Positions 55,008 through 63,819 of a DNA stretch of 64,000 nt are shown here, in pieces. Source of the stretch: Bacillota bacterium (lineage in GTDB: Bacteria; Bacillota; Bacilli; Alicyclobacillales; SLC66); assembly GCA_021821225.1 (NCBI GenBank), contig JAKACR010000001.1, positions 8,996-72,995 of the forward strand, written 5' to 3'. Each line of letters begins with the position of its first letter. The stretch's first letter is position 1. The notes under the pieces were generated by a model. It saw nothing but the letters and a program-made list of their open reading frames with translations. It made no database searches and had not been told where the DNA came from. The translations under genes and the position numbers were made by a program.

Positions 55008-55850
55008 ATGTCCAAGTTTGCCAGACTCAATCGTTTGTTTGCCGTTGACGGGAAGTGTTTCGACGTGGCGATTGATCACGGTTTCTTCAATGAACGCGGA
55101 TTTCTCACCGGCATTGAGGACATGGAGCGGGCGGTGTCCGTTATCGTAGGGGCGGATCCGGACGCCGTGCAACTGAGTCCGGGCCAGGCGCCACTTCTGC
55201 AGAAGATTCCGGGCAAGCAAAAGCCCGCCCTGGTCTTGCGCACAGATATCGCGAATGTCTACGGCAGGGAACTGCCGCGTCACCTCTTCAGCCACCTGAT
55301 CGACGAACCGGTGGAACAGGCGCTGCGGCTTGACGCGGCTTGCGTCGTCGTGAACCTGCTTGAATTGCCGGATCAACCGGAACTCTATCACCAGTGCGTG
55401 GAGAATGTGTCGCGCTTGAAGACCGCCTGCGAGAAATACGGCATGCCCCTGATGGTTGAACCGCTGGTGATGCAGGCGAATTCCACGAGCGGCGGGTATA
55501 TGGTGGACGGCGACATTGACAAGATCCTTCCATTGGTCCGGCAGGCGGCGGAACTTGGCGCGGACATCATCAAGGCGGATCCGTGCGACGATGTGGCGGA
55601 CTATCACCTTGTCGTCCAGGCGGCGGGCGGCAGGCCTGTGCTGCCGCGCGGCGGCGGCAGGGCGTCTGACGAGGAGATTCTGTCGCGCACGCACGCGCTC
55701 CTGCAACAGGGCGCATCAGGGATCGTCTACGGGAGAAACGTGATCCAGCATCCCCATCCGGACCGCATGACCCAGGCGTTCATGGCTCTCATTCACCGCG
55801 GCGCAGACGTTGCGCAGGCCATGTCGATCGTTCAAGGACAAGGAGCGTGA
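55008..55850 (+). CDS. Class I aldolase, DeoC/LacD/LsrF-type
   Basis: This 280-residue barrel enzyme has the family opening FDVAIDHGFFNERG, VGADPDAVQLSPGQAPLL, a Schiff-base candidate Lys189 in DIIKADPCDD, and the phosphate-binding GGGRASDEEIL and GASGIVYGRNVIQH loops. Such enzymes cleave or form phosphorylated keto-sugars, giving DHAP or glyceraldehyde phosphate plus an aldehyde. The ORF is open from 54798, but ATG 55008 matches the family start and has GGGAGTGG upstream. Followed after 5 nt by a dehydrogenase, and near a PfkB kinase: the kinase product is its probable substrate. Confidence 0.82.
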   Translation: MSKFARLNRLFAVDGKCFDVAIDHGFFNERGFLTGIEDMERAVSVIVGADPDAVQLSPGQAPLLQKIPGKQKPALVLRTDIANVYGRELPRHLFSHLIDEPVEQALRLDAACVVVNLLELPDQPELYHQCVENVSRLKTACEKYGMPLMVEPLVMQANSTSGGYMVDGDIDKILPLVRQAAELGADIIKADPCDDVADYHLVVQAAGGRPVLPRGGGRASDEEILSRTHALLQQGASGIVYGRNVIQHPHPDRMTQAFMALIHRGADVAQAMSIVQGQGA

Positions 55851-55855
55851 GTAAA

Positions 55856-57004
55856 ATGGCGGATCGGGATCTTCGCTTTGGCGTTATTGGGTGCGGATTG
55901 ATGGGCCGCGAATTTGCCAGCGCGGCGGCGCGCTGGCTGCATCTGGAGGGCATGGGCGTGCGGCCGCGCATCGTCGGGGTGTGCGACACGAACAAGGCGG
56001 CGACGGACTGGTTCGCGCAAAACATTCCCGATGTCCGGCTGGTCACTCAGGATTATAAGGAGTTGCTGGCCGATCCGGAGATTGACGCGATCTACTGCGC
56101 GGTTCCGCACAACCTGCATGAATCGCTGTATACGGATATCATCCGGGCAGGCAAGCACCTGCTGGGCGAGAAGCCGTTCGGCATCGACCAAAAGGCCAAT
56201 CAGGCCATCGTCGCGGCCGCCCGGGAGAGACCGGATGTGGTGGTCGGCTGTTCTTCCGAATTCCCCTTCTTCCCTGGCGCCTATCAAATCGCCAAGTGGG
56301 TCAGTGAGGGAGTGTTTGGCCAGATCGTCGAGGTGGAGGCGGGATTCTGGCACAGCAGTGACCTGAATCCGAACAAGCCGATCAACTGGAAGCGACGCAT
56401 CGCCACAAACGGGGAGTACGGCTGCATGGGGGACCTGGGACTGCACGTCCTGCACCTGCCGCTTCGCTTCGGGTGGGCGCCGCGGTCGGTCCGCGCCCTG
56501 CTCAAAAAAGTGGTTTCCGAGCGCCCGGATCACGAAGGCCGCATGGTGCCGTGCGAAACGTGGGACAACGCGGTGCTGGCGTGCGACGTAAAGACAGGAG
56601 ATCAGGAATTCCCCATGATGCTCTCCACGAAGCGGGTCGCTCCGGGGCACGCCAACACGTGGTTCATTCGCATCGTCGGGACGGCATTTTCCGCGGAATT
56701 CAGCACCAAGAACCCGAAACAGGTGGCGTACATGCCCTACGCACCCGGTGACGCACAGGCCTGGCGCACGCTCGACGCGCCCTATGAATCCGCGTACAAG
56801 ACCATCACGGGAGGCATATTCGAGTTCGGTTTCTCGGATTCAATCCTGCAAATGTGGGCGGCATTCTGTGATGAAGTGGTGCACGGGACGGACATGACAC
56901 AGCCGATGCGCTGTGTCACATTGGATGAAGCGGCAGCCAGTCACGCGGTTTTCACCGCCGCCCTGGAATCGGAGCGGACGGGCCAAACCGTGCCCATTCT
57001 GTAG
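55856..57004 (+). CDS. Gfo/Idh/MocA-family sugar dehydrogenase
   Basis: This protein of about 382 residues has an N-terminal NAD(P)-binding fold (FGVIGCGLMGREFASAAARW), the strand-end VGVCDTN, the family motif GEKPFGIDQKAN and a C-terminal alpha/beta domain with GCMGDLGLHVLHLPLRFG, whose aspartate and histidine fit the catalytic site. These enzymes oxidise or epimerise hydroxyl groups of sugars and inositols. ATG 55856 is chosen because AAGGAGCG is 8 nt upstream; GTG 55847 overlaps the aldolase. Part of the operon with aldolase and kinase. Confidence 0.85.
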   Translation: MADRDLRFGVIGCGLMGREFASAAARWLHLEGMGVRPRIVGVCDTNKAATDWFAQNIPDVRLVTQDYKELLADPEIDAIYCAVPHNLHESLYTDIIRAGKHLLGEKPFGIDQKANQAIVAAARERPDVVVGCSSEFPFFPGAYQIAKWVSEGVFGQIVEVEAGFWHSSDLNPNKPINWKRRIATNGEYGCMGDLGLHVLHLPLRFGWAPRSVRALLKKVVSERPDHEGRMVPCETWDNAVLACDVKTGDQEFPMMLSTKRVAPGHANTWFIRIVGTAFSAEFSTKNPKQVAYMPYAPGDAQAWRTLDAPYESAYKTITGGIFEFGFSDSILQMWAAFCDEVVHGTDMTQPMRCVTLDEAAASHAVFTAALESERTGQTVPIL

Positions 57005-57020
57005 TTCGGGAGGAAGAATC

Positions 57021-58235
57021 ATGCGAATCGCTTCCTCGACGGCGGTTGTGGCGGGGCACATCTGCCTGGATATCATTCCGGCGATCTCGCACCGCGGGGG
57101 ATTTGAGCAGGCGTTTGCCCCGGGGCGGCTGTTGGAAGTGGGGGAGGCCGCGCTCGCCACTGGCGGCGCGGTGTCGAACACAGGCCTCGCGTTGCACAAG
57201 CTGGGAGTCCAGACGCGCCTGATGGGAAAAGTGGGCGACGACATCTTCGGCGGCGCGATTCTCGACATCCTGCGCGGCTTTGATCCGGAGTTGGTTGACA
57301 GGATGATCGTGAGCCCGGGCGAATCAAGTTCCTATACGGTCGTGGTGAGTCCGCCCCAGGTGGACCGGATTTTCCTCCATTTCCCAGGCGCGAACGACAC
57401 GTTTGGCGCGTCGGATATTCACATCCCGGATCTGGATGGCGTGAACGTGTTTCATTTCGGCTATCCACCGCTCATGCGCCGCATGTACATGGACCATGGC
57501 GCGGAATTGGCGGCGATCCTGCGGACCGTCAAGGAGCGCTCGATCACGACTTCCCTGGATACGGCGCGACCCGATCCGCAGTCGGACGCCGGTCATGCGG
57601 ACTGGCGGGCGATCCTGCGCAATGCGTTGCCGTATGTGGATGTGTTCCTGCCAAGCTTCGAGGAGATCGTGTTCATGCTCGACCGTGACCGCTTCGAGGC
57701 TTTGAAGCTGGCGGCGGGAACCGGGGATGTAACCGCGCTCGCGGACGGGCGGTTGCTGGGGGAACTGGCGGATCAGTTGCTGGCGTGGGGCGCCGCGGTG
57801 GTGGGCATCAAGCTGGGCGACCAGGGACTGTATCTCCGCACAGCTGCGTCTTTGCGCCGCAAAGGCGGAATGGGAAGCGGATTCCCGGACGATGTGGCGG
57901 CGTGGGAGGGCAGGGAACTGCTCGCGCCGTGTTTTCTCGTGGAGATGGTGGGCACGACCGGCGCGGGCGACTCGACGGTGGCGGGGTTCCTGGCCGCCCT
58001 GATTCAGGGCATGGCGCCGGAAGACGCCCTGACCCACGCGGTTGCGGTGGGCGCCTGCAATGTCGAAGCGGCGGACGCCACCAGCGGCGTGCAGTCCTGG
58101 GATGCGGTGGCGGAGCGGATGAACGCGGGCTGGAGGCGGCGTCCGGTCACGCTGTCATTGACAGGATGGGACTGGAACGCACAGCGCGCGGTCTGGATCG
58201 GGCCGAACGACCGCCGGCGCAACGTGGAAGGGTGA
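57021..58235 (+). CDS. PfkB-family carbohydrate kinase
   Basis: This 404-residue ribokinase-like protein has GHICLDIIP, the substrate-binding ATGGAVSNTGLALHKLG, DDIFGGAILDILR, LPSFEEIVFML and the anion-hole/catalytic motif GTTGAGDSTVAGFLAAL. It phosphorylates a sugar or sugar derivative with ATP in the cytoplasm. It is longer than typical members (about 310), with a roughly 70-residue C-terminal extension after the GAGD region. ATG 57021 follows GGGAGGAAG. Position after the dehydrogenase and with an aldolase in the same operon points to oxidation, phosphorylation and cleavage steps. Confidence 0.86.
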   Translation: MRIASSTAVVAGHICLDIIPAISHRGGFEQAFAPGRLLEVGEAALATGGAVSNTGLALHKLGVQTRLMGKVGDDIFGGAILDILRGFDPELVDRMIVSPGESSSYTVVVSPPQVDRIFLHFPGANDTFGASDIHIPDLDGVNVFHFGYPPLMRRMYMDHGAELAAILRTVKERSITTSLDTARPDPQSDAGHADWRAILRNALPYVDVFLPSFEEIVFMLDRDRFEALKLAAGTGDVTALADGRLLGELADQLLAWGAAVVGIKLGDQGLYLRTAASLRRKGGMGSGFPDDVAAWEGRELLAPCFLVEMVGTTGAGDSTVAGFLAALIQGMAPEDALTHAVAVGACNVEAADATSGVQSWDAVAERMNAGWRRRPVTLSLTGWDWNAQRAVWIGPNDRRRNVEG

Positions 58236-58244
58236 GGGTTGCCG

Positions 58245-59657
58245 ATGCTGGAACGGCGCATGCGCGACGAATTGCAGGCGATCACCGGTGCGACGCGGCT
58301 TTGCGAGGATGAGCAAACGCTCGCCCTGTACAGTTGCGACGTCGCGCCCGGGGTTCAGTCTCTGGCCGACGGCGTTGTCTTTCCCGGCAGCACGCGGGAG
58401 GTCGCAGAGATCGTCAGGGTTTGCGCCCGGCACCGCACGCCGGTCACGCCGCGCGGCGGGGGGAGCAATGTGTGCGGCGGAGCCGCTCCCACACAAGGCG
58501 GACTGGTCATTGTCATGATGCAGATGAATCGACTGCTGGAGATCGACCGGGAGAATCTCACGGCGACGGTTCAGCCCGGTCTCGACGCGGGCGAGTTTCA
58601 GCGGCGCGTGGAGGAGACGGGGCTGTTTTATCCACCGTGCCCAAGCGGCATGGCGGTCCGCACGATGGGCGGGAACGTGGCCCTTGGCGCCGGGGGCTTG
58701 CACGGATTGAAATACGGAACGACGAAGGACTACGTGCTCGGGTTGGAAGCTGTGCTGGCGAACGGCGAGATCGTGCGGACAGGCGGCAAGCTGGTCAAGG
58801 ACGTGGCCGGATATGATTTGACCCGCTTGTTGGTCGGATCGGAAGGAACGCTGGCCATCATCACGGAGATCACCCTGAAGTTGTTCCCGCAGGTGGCGCA
58901 TCGCCGCGCCATGATCGCCGTTTATGCGCGGTTGGACGCCGCCGCGCGCACGGTGTCGGGCATTTTTGCGGAACGCATCATTCCGTGCACGCTTGAATTC
59001 ATGGACCAGTCGACGGTGCGGGCGGTGGAACGCTTTGCGCCCATTGGACTGCCGATCGATGCCGAAGCGGTCCTCGTCATCGAGCAGGATGGCAACGCTG
59101 AACGGGTTGGGGCGGATTTGGCGCGGATTGGAGAGATCTGCCGACGCGAGGGCGCCGCTGACATCCGGGTGGCGAGGACGCCGGAAGAGGGCGCGAACGT
59201 GATGGACGCGAGGCGCAACGCCCTGTCCGCGTTGGCTTGCGCAAGACCCACGACCATCCTGGGGAACGCGACCGTACCGCGGTCGCGCATCGGGGATATG
59301 GTCGTGGAAATCAGGCGGATCGCGGCGAAGTACGATGTGCAGATCAGCACGTTCGGGCATGCGGGAGATGGAAACCTGCATCCAACCGCCATGACGGACG
59401 CGGACAATCCCGAGGAGATGCTCCGGGTGGAGCAGGCGTTCGCCGAAATCTTCACCGCGGCCGTGAATCTGGGGGGCGCCATGCCCGGGGACAATGGCGT
59501 GGGTGCGGTCAAGGCGCCGCATCTGCAGGGTCAGATGGGTGAAGCCGGGGTTGTGGTCATGCGCGGCATCAAGCAGGCGTTTGACCCGGACAACACCTTC
59601 AATCCGGGCAGGGTGTTCGCCCCGCAAACGCGGCGCAGGGTTGTGATCCAGCGGTGA
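58245..59657 (+). CDS. glcD: GlcD-type FAD-linked 2-hydroxyacid oxidase
   Basis: This protein of about 470 residues has the PCMH-type FAD domain (TPVTPRGGGSNVCGGAAPTQ, AVRTMGGNVALGAGGLHGLK, GGKLVKDVAGYDLTRLLVGS) and a C-terminal FAD-oxidase domain ending with HAGDGNLHPT. GlcD oxidises glycolate or D-lactate, normally with GlcE and GlcF partners; none is encoded nearby. It may oxidise the two- or three-carbon acid derived from the aldolase product. ATG 58245 follows a GAAGGGTGAGGG site. It lies about 10 nt after the kinase stop and is clearly co-transcribed. Confidence 0.87.
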   Translation: MLERRMRDELQAITGATRLCEDEQTLALYSCDVAPGVQSLADGVVFPGSTREVAEIVRVCARHRTPVTPRGGGSNVCGGAAPTQGGLVIVMMQMNRLLEIDRENLTATVQPGLDAGEFQRRVEETGLFYPPCPSGMAVRTMGGNVALGAGGLHGLKYGTTKDYVLGLEAVLANGEIVRTGGKLVKDVAGYDLTRLLVGSEGTLAIITEITLKLFPQVAHRRAMIAVYARLDAAARTVSGIFAERIIPCTLEFMDQSTVRAVERFAPIGLPIDAEAVLVIEQDGNAERVGADLARIGEICRREGAADIRVARTPEEGANVMDARRNALSALACARPTTILGNATVPRSRIGDMVVEIRRIAAKYDVQISTFGHAGDGNLHPTAMTDADNPEEMLRVEQAFAEIFTAAVNLGGAMPGDNGVGAVKAPHLQGQMGEAGVVVMRGIKQAFDPDNTFNPGRVFAPQTRRRVVIQR

Positions 59658-59708
59658 CGCGGAGCCTTGGAGCGGATTGACAGTTTCAGATCGAATGGAG
59701 GTTGTCTG

Positions 59709-60665
59709 ATGGAGCGGGAACTCGCTTTGGAGATCGTGCGCGTCACGGAGGCAGCCGCCATACGCAGCGCGCGCTGGATGGGACGCGGACGCAAGGCGGA
59801 GGCGGACGAAGCGGCGACCACTGCGATGAGGGAGATGTTCGACACCATTCAAATGGAGGGCACGGTGGTGATTGGCGAAGGGGAGATGGACGAAGCCCCG
59901 ATGCTGTACATCGGAGAGAGACTCGGTCTTGGCGGTCAGCCCATCCTGGACATCGCGGTCGATCCGCTGGAGGGGACGAATATCGTGGCGAGCGGACTGT
60001 GGAACGCGCTCTCCGTGGTGGCCGTCGCGCCTGTCGGATCGCTGCTTCACGCCCCGGACATGTATATGGACAAATTGGCCGTGGGCCCGAAAGCCCAGGG
60101 CAAGGTCAGCATACTGGCGTCGGCGACCGAGAATGCGCGGGCTGTGGCGGACGCCGCGCACAAGGACCTGGTCGATGTGGTGGTGGCGGTGCTGGACCGG
60201 CCGCGTCACGCGGCGCTCATCGAAGAACTGCGCAACATCGGCGTGCGCATCAAGCTGATTCCTGACGGGGATGTGGCGGGCGCTGTCAACACTGCCTTCG
60301 ATGATACCGGCGTCGACATGCTCCTCGGCAGCGGCGGCGCCCCGGAAGGAGTCCTCGCGGCGGCGGCGCTGAAGTGTCTGGGCGGGGAACTTCAAGCCAG
60401 GCTCGTGATAGAGAATGACCAGCAATTGAGACGCTGCATGAAAATGGGCTTGGTGGATCCTTATAGGGTGCTGACCATGGAGGATCTCGTCTCCGGCGAT
60501 GACGTCATTTTCGCGGCCAGCGGCGTAACCGACGGTGAACTGTTGCGCGGCGTACGCTACCTGGGGAATTCGCGAGCCCGCACGCATTCCGTGGTGATGC
60601 GGTCGAAGACGGGAACCGTCCGGTTCGTCGAGGCGATTCACGATCTCTCAAAGAAGCCCATCTAG
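59709..60665 (+). CDS. glpX: Class II fructose-1,6-bisphosphatase (GlpX)
   Basis: This 318-residue enzyme has the GlpX signatures [18 protein letters not shown] and [16 protein letters not shown] (metal-binding acids), [19 protein letters not shown] and [16 protein letters not shown]. It dephosphorylates fructose-1,6-bisphosphate, or sedoheptulose bisphosphate, for gluconeogenesis. Growth on three-carbon aldolase products would need it. ATG 59709 follows TGGAGGT with 7 nt spacing. It is the last clear gene of the operon, followed by a long hairpin. Confidence 0.93.
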   Translation: MERELALEIVRVTEAAAIRSARWMGRGRKAEADEAATTAMREMFDTIQMEGTVVIGEGEMDEAPMLYIGERLGLGGQPILDIAVDPLEGTNIVASGLWNALSVVAVAPVGSLLHAPDMYMDKLAVGPKAQGKVSILASATENARAVADAAHKDLVDVVVAVLDRPRHAALIEELRNIGVRIKLIPDGDVAGAVNTAFDDTGVDMLLGSGGAPEGVLAAAALKCLGGELQARLVIENDQQLRRCMKMGLVDPYRVLTMEDLVSGDDVIFAASGVTDGELLRGVRYLGNSRARTHSVVMRSKTGTVRFVEAIHDLSKKPI

Positions 60666-60709
60666 GGGAACTGTGAAAAAGTCCGGACCGATCGAATTTC
60701 ACAGTTCCC
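60666..60709 (+). other. Long hairpin directly after glpX
   Basis: GGGAACTGTGAAA (60666-60678) pairs perfectly with TTTCACAGTTCCC (60697-60709) around an 18-nt loop. It begins at the glpX stop codon. No T-run follows, so it may be a 3' mRNA-protecting structure rather than an intrinsic terminator. It also hides the GTG of a possible small frame at 60673. Confidence 0.7.
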
Positions 60710-60870
60710 TTGGCGCCCGACTCGTTCTGGATGCGCGAAGGGCGGTGGCCGCGCTCGATGCAGGGGGCTTCAATACCGCTTCGAAAACGTGTATCGTAGA
60801 CAGCGGGACAGACTCGTCGCGTGGCGTGCTTAAAGTAACGGTGGAGGAATTGCGCAAGCCGATTCACTGA
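60673..60870 (+). CDS. Possible 65-aa hypothetical protein
   Basis: A frame from GTG 60673 encodes a small mixed-charge protein (GARLVLDARRAVAALDAGGF, ending GVLKVTVEELRKPIH). Third codon positions are fairly G+C-rich as in real genes here, but the start lies inside a 13-bp hairpin arm and no good ribosome site exists. No family is recognised. It may be chance. Confidence 0.25.
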   Translation: MKKSGPIEFHSSLGARLVLDARRAVAALDAGGFNTASKTCIVDSGTDSSRGVLKVTVEELRKPIH

Positions 60871-60958
60871 GCGCGCGCCCGCGGGCGCCGGGGAGTTTCC
60901 CGGCGTCTATTGTGGCTGCCTCCGGATCTGTCAAGGAATGAAAGAGGGGCGTACGGCC

Positions 60959-62071
60959 GTGGCGAAAATCGGACGAAACGATCCCTGCCCCTGCGGCAGC
61001 GGCAAGAAGTTCAAGAAATGCTGTATCGACAAACCCGCATATCGTTCTCCCGCCGTGCAGTCCTTGGGGCAGTCAGGCGGAATCTCCGCTTCCCGTCGGG
61101 AGGGAATGCTGTCCAGTCGGAGTTCCCGGGCCATCGAGGAACTGATCACGCGCATGGCGAACCCTATGGATCTGTTCGGCGGACCTGTGCCGATCTCGCG
61201 CAGAGAGAGGAGGCTGACCGCAACGCGCGGGGGCGAAGCGCGTTGGACGGAAGACGCGGTCCGGGTCATGTCGAACGCCGAGATCTTTTCACATCTGCGG
61301 GCTCTTGGCATCGAATCGTCGGAGGAGTCGTTCTGGGCCATGGCCGTTTCTGGCGACTCATCGGAGCGGCTGTTCGAAGAGACGTGGGGGACGCGGTGGA
61401 ATGAAGCCACGGACGACGACGCACTGTTTGCCTGGCTCGCGATGGACGTCCTGTGGGAGCGTCTCGTCCCCGACCGGGTGCGCATAGAGGATGTTGATCG
61501 GCGAATAGGCGCGGGATATGAGCTCTTGGAACAAGAAAGGAGAGCAGCCGCGCTGGAGACGTGGTGGGAAGCGTGGGAAAAGCTGAAGGTGTGGTTGGGG
61601 GACAAGCCAGTCCGGACGTTTGACCACATCGACGATCTTGCGCGCGATGGACTGACCGATTTTTTCATCAATTGGATCTGGGATTGCGACGAGGCATTGT
61701 CGAATGCCATGGAGGGCGATTCGACGTGGGCGAACAGGCGTCTGGAACTATTCGACGATCTGAGAAACAGGCTGGTGGACGAGGGTGGCAGTAACGCCGT
61801 CAATCTTGCCCGCGCGTGCGGAGAGTCGCTGTTCGCCTTGCGCAGGAAGGACGAGGGAGACGCGTGTTTCGCCGCTTTGATCGAGCAATTTCCGGACAAC
61901 GTCTGGGGCTACATCGGCTGGGCGGATGAGTACAATCCGATATTCGCGCGGCATCCCGATTATGCTGACAAGGAACGGGCGCGGGAGATCTACAGGCGCG
62001 GTTTGGAGAGGACATCGGCGGAACAGGAGGACGTGATTTTGCGTCTGGAGAGGTTGGAGGGCGTGGAATGA
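60959..62071 (+). CDS. SEC-C motif protein
   Basis: This 370-residue protein starts with a SEC-C zinc motif (KIGRNDPCPCGSGKKFKKCC), as at the end of SecA, followed by an acidic, Trp- and Arg-rich helical region (WWEAWEKLKVWLGDKPVR) and a TPR-like C-terminus (SLFALRRKDEGDACFAALIE). The N-terminal motif binds zinc and may contact ribosomes or a protein partner. The rest resembles uncharacterised SEC-C proteins of Firmicutes. GTG 60959 is chosen because AGAGGGG lies 8 nt upstream; ATG 60938 has no site. It converges on the LysM/GH18 gene. Confidence 0.82.
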   Translation: MAKIGRNDPCPCGSGKKFKKCCIDKPAYRSPAVQSLGQSGGISASRREGMLSSRSSRAIEELITRMANPMDLFGGPVPISRRERRLTATRGGEARWTEDAVRVMSNAEIFSHLRALGIESSEESFWAMAVSGDSSERLFEETWGTRWNEATDDDALFAWLAMDVLWERLVPDRVRIEDVDRRIGAGYELLEQERRAAALETWWEAWEKLKVWLGDKPVRTFDHIDDLARDGLTDFFINWIWDCDEALSNAMEGDSTWANRRLELFDDLRNRLVDEGGSNAVNLARACGESLFALRRKDEGDACFAALIEQFPDNVWGYIGWADEYNPIFARHPDYADKERAREIYRRGLERTSAEQEDVILRLERLEGVE

Positions 62072-62307
62072 GTTGCGGCGGTGAGGGCCGGGAAAGCCGA
62101 GATGATCCGGGGGGCGTCGCCGCGCCCAGTGCCATTGCCCCCATGCTCCGTCGCGTCATGGAAGCGACGTTGGTCTTAGACCCGAACAAGATCAGGGCCA
62201 TTGGTTTCGTACCCAAATACCCGCGCCTTGAGACGGGACGCCATCACGAGACGTGAAGTCTCGTCACTGCCATTACGCATATGGAAGAGCGCCCTCGCGC
62301 TGCGCGG

Positions 62308-62338
62308 GGCGCTGATCGCGGGCGGGGGAATCAGCGCC
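62308..62338. other. Hairpin between convergent genes
   Basis: GGCGCTGAT (62308-62316) and ATCAGCGCC (62330-62338) form a perfect stem with a 13-nt loop, between the SEC-C gene and the minus-strand LysM/GH18 gene. Tails lack T-runs on either strand. It could be an atypical bidirectional terminator. I see no gene in the 277 nt between the two stops; a 62-codon plus-strand frame from 62068 lacks support. Confidence 0.45.
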
Positions 62339-62348
62339 GGCAGACGCG

Positions 62349-63623
62349 TCAACCGACGGTGAACGTGTCGGCCAGGAGCGCCCAGAGTTGCGGGAACGTC
62401 TGCCCGAGCACCCAGAAGCTCACACCGCGCAACTTCATCTGATAGACAAGGTGGAGCTTGGCCAGCAGTGATTTCGCGTCCTCGTACCACACTTCGTGAT
62501 CCTGCGATCCGCTGCGGTAGCGGAACGTCGGGCTGGCGGACAGCGGGTGAAAATGCACAGCAACGCCGTTTGTCACCGCGAGATTCTGCGCCTGGCGCGG
62601 GGAGAGGCCCGTGGCGGGCGGGCTGTTCGGGTCGTGCGGCAGAGTCCAGTCGTAGCCGTACGTCGGTATGCCCATCAGCAGTTTTTCTGGCGGAATGACG
62701 GAGACGGCGTAATCCAGCACGGCCCGCACCTGGTCGAGCGGGGCGACGGCCATGGGCGGGCCGCCGACCCAGCCCCATTCATACGTCATCAGCATGATGA
62801 AGTCGACCGCACCGCCGAGCGCCTTGTAGTCGAATGCACCCATCCAGGCGGCGTCTGGCTCGTCATGCGTTTTCGGGCCAAGCGCGATCGAGACGGACTT
62901 CCCCTTCGGGTGCAGCGCGCGATGGAGTTCGGCGATGAAGTCATTGTACAGCGGCCGGTCGGTGGGCAGCATGTGTTCAAAGTCGATATTGACACCGTGA
63001 TAACCTCTGAGTTCCAGCGCCCGGTCGATGGCGTCGATAACGCCGAGCCGCTTGGCCGCGTCGGACAGGATGCTCCGCGCCAGGTCCGGGTTGAAGTTGT
63101 GACCGTCAAAGTTGGTGACAGACAGCAGGGGCGTCACGCCAAGCGCCGACATTTCGGACAACGCGCGCTGATCGGGCGCCGGCGTGAGCGAACCGTCGAA
63201 ATTGACGTGGTAGCTAAAGACGGTGACGAGCGACAGGGGTTTGGACTCGGCGAGCACGCGGCTGTTTCCGGCGGCCGACGGGATCAGGTAGCCGTTCGCC
63301 GCGATTGTTCGCTTGGGGGCAACCAGCGTCGGCGTCCACAGAATCTGGCCGACAGAGAGCGGTGCGGTGGACTCCAGACCGTTGACGGCGGCCAGGATGC
63401 CCGCCGTCGTTCCATGCTGCTGCGCGATGGAGGCGAGCGTCTCTTTCGGGTGCGCGCGGTGTGCCGCCAGCGTTGCGGGCGGGCCCGGAACGAGCAGGTT
63501 CAGGCCGACAGTCAGCGCTGCGCCGGACAGTCCATTCAGCTGTTGCAGGCGCATCTCCGTGGATCCGACAGCCAATGCGATGGACCTCAGGGTATCTCCC
63601 TTTTTCACCATGTAAACCAGCAT
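62349..63623 (-). CDS. LysM-GH18 spore cortex-type N-acetylglucosaminidase (YaaH/SleL-like)
   Basis: This 424-residue protein has two LysM repeats at the N-terminus (about 1-48: YMVKKGDTLRSIALAVG; about 55-98: HPKETLASIAQQHGTTAGIL) followed by a GH18 barrel. The catalytic motif GYHGVNIDFEHM carries Glu216, and FIMLMTYEW and GIPTYGYDW are typical of YaaH/SleL. Such enzymes digest muramic-lactam-containing spore cortex during germination, and the family often has no classical signal peptide, as here. ATG 63623 has a GCGAGG site; GTG 63632 is too close to it. This is good evidence that the host forms endospores. Confidence 0.88.
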   Translation of the reverse strand: MLVYMVKKGDTLRSIALAVGSTEMRLQQLNGLSGAALTVGLNLLVPGPPATLAAHRAHPKETLASIAQQHGTTAGILAAVNGLESTAPLSVGQILWTPTLVAPKRTIAANGYLIPSAAGNSRVLAESKPLSLVTVFSYHVNFDGSLTPAPDQRALSEMSALGVTPLLSVTNFDGHNFNPDLARSILSDAAKRLGVIDAIDRALELRGYHGVNIDFEHMLPTDRPLYNDFIAELHRALHPKGKSVSIALGPKTHDEPDAAWMGAFDYKALGGAVDFIMLMTYEWGWVGGPPMAVAPLDQVRAVLDYAVSVIPPEKLLMGIPTYGYDWTLPHDPNSPPATGLSPRQAQNLAVTNGVAVHFHPLSASPTFRYRSGSQDHEVWYEDAKSLLAKLHLVYQMKLRGVSFWVLGQTFPQLWALLADTFTVG

Positions 63624-63819
63624 TTTCGGCACCTCGCCCCGTGGAACCTGCCAATACCCTACGGGTATGCGCGCAGTCCGCGACTTATGCGCCGGCGCGC
63701 ATGCCGGCCGGGCGGAGGCGGCGCCGAGCGCGTGGAAGATCCCGGTTGACTGACTTGGCGTGCGTGCTTTAGTATATTAGCGTGATAAAGGATAGCGCAA
63801 GAATACGGGAGGTGCCGCT

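Noticed and set aside
62068..62256. 62-codon frame starting at the SEC-C stop codon
   Set aside because: The overlap is suggestive, but composition is poor, no ribosome site suits it and no family is recognised.
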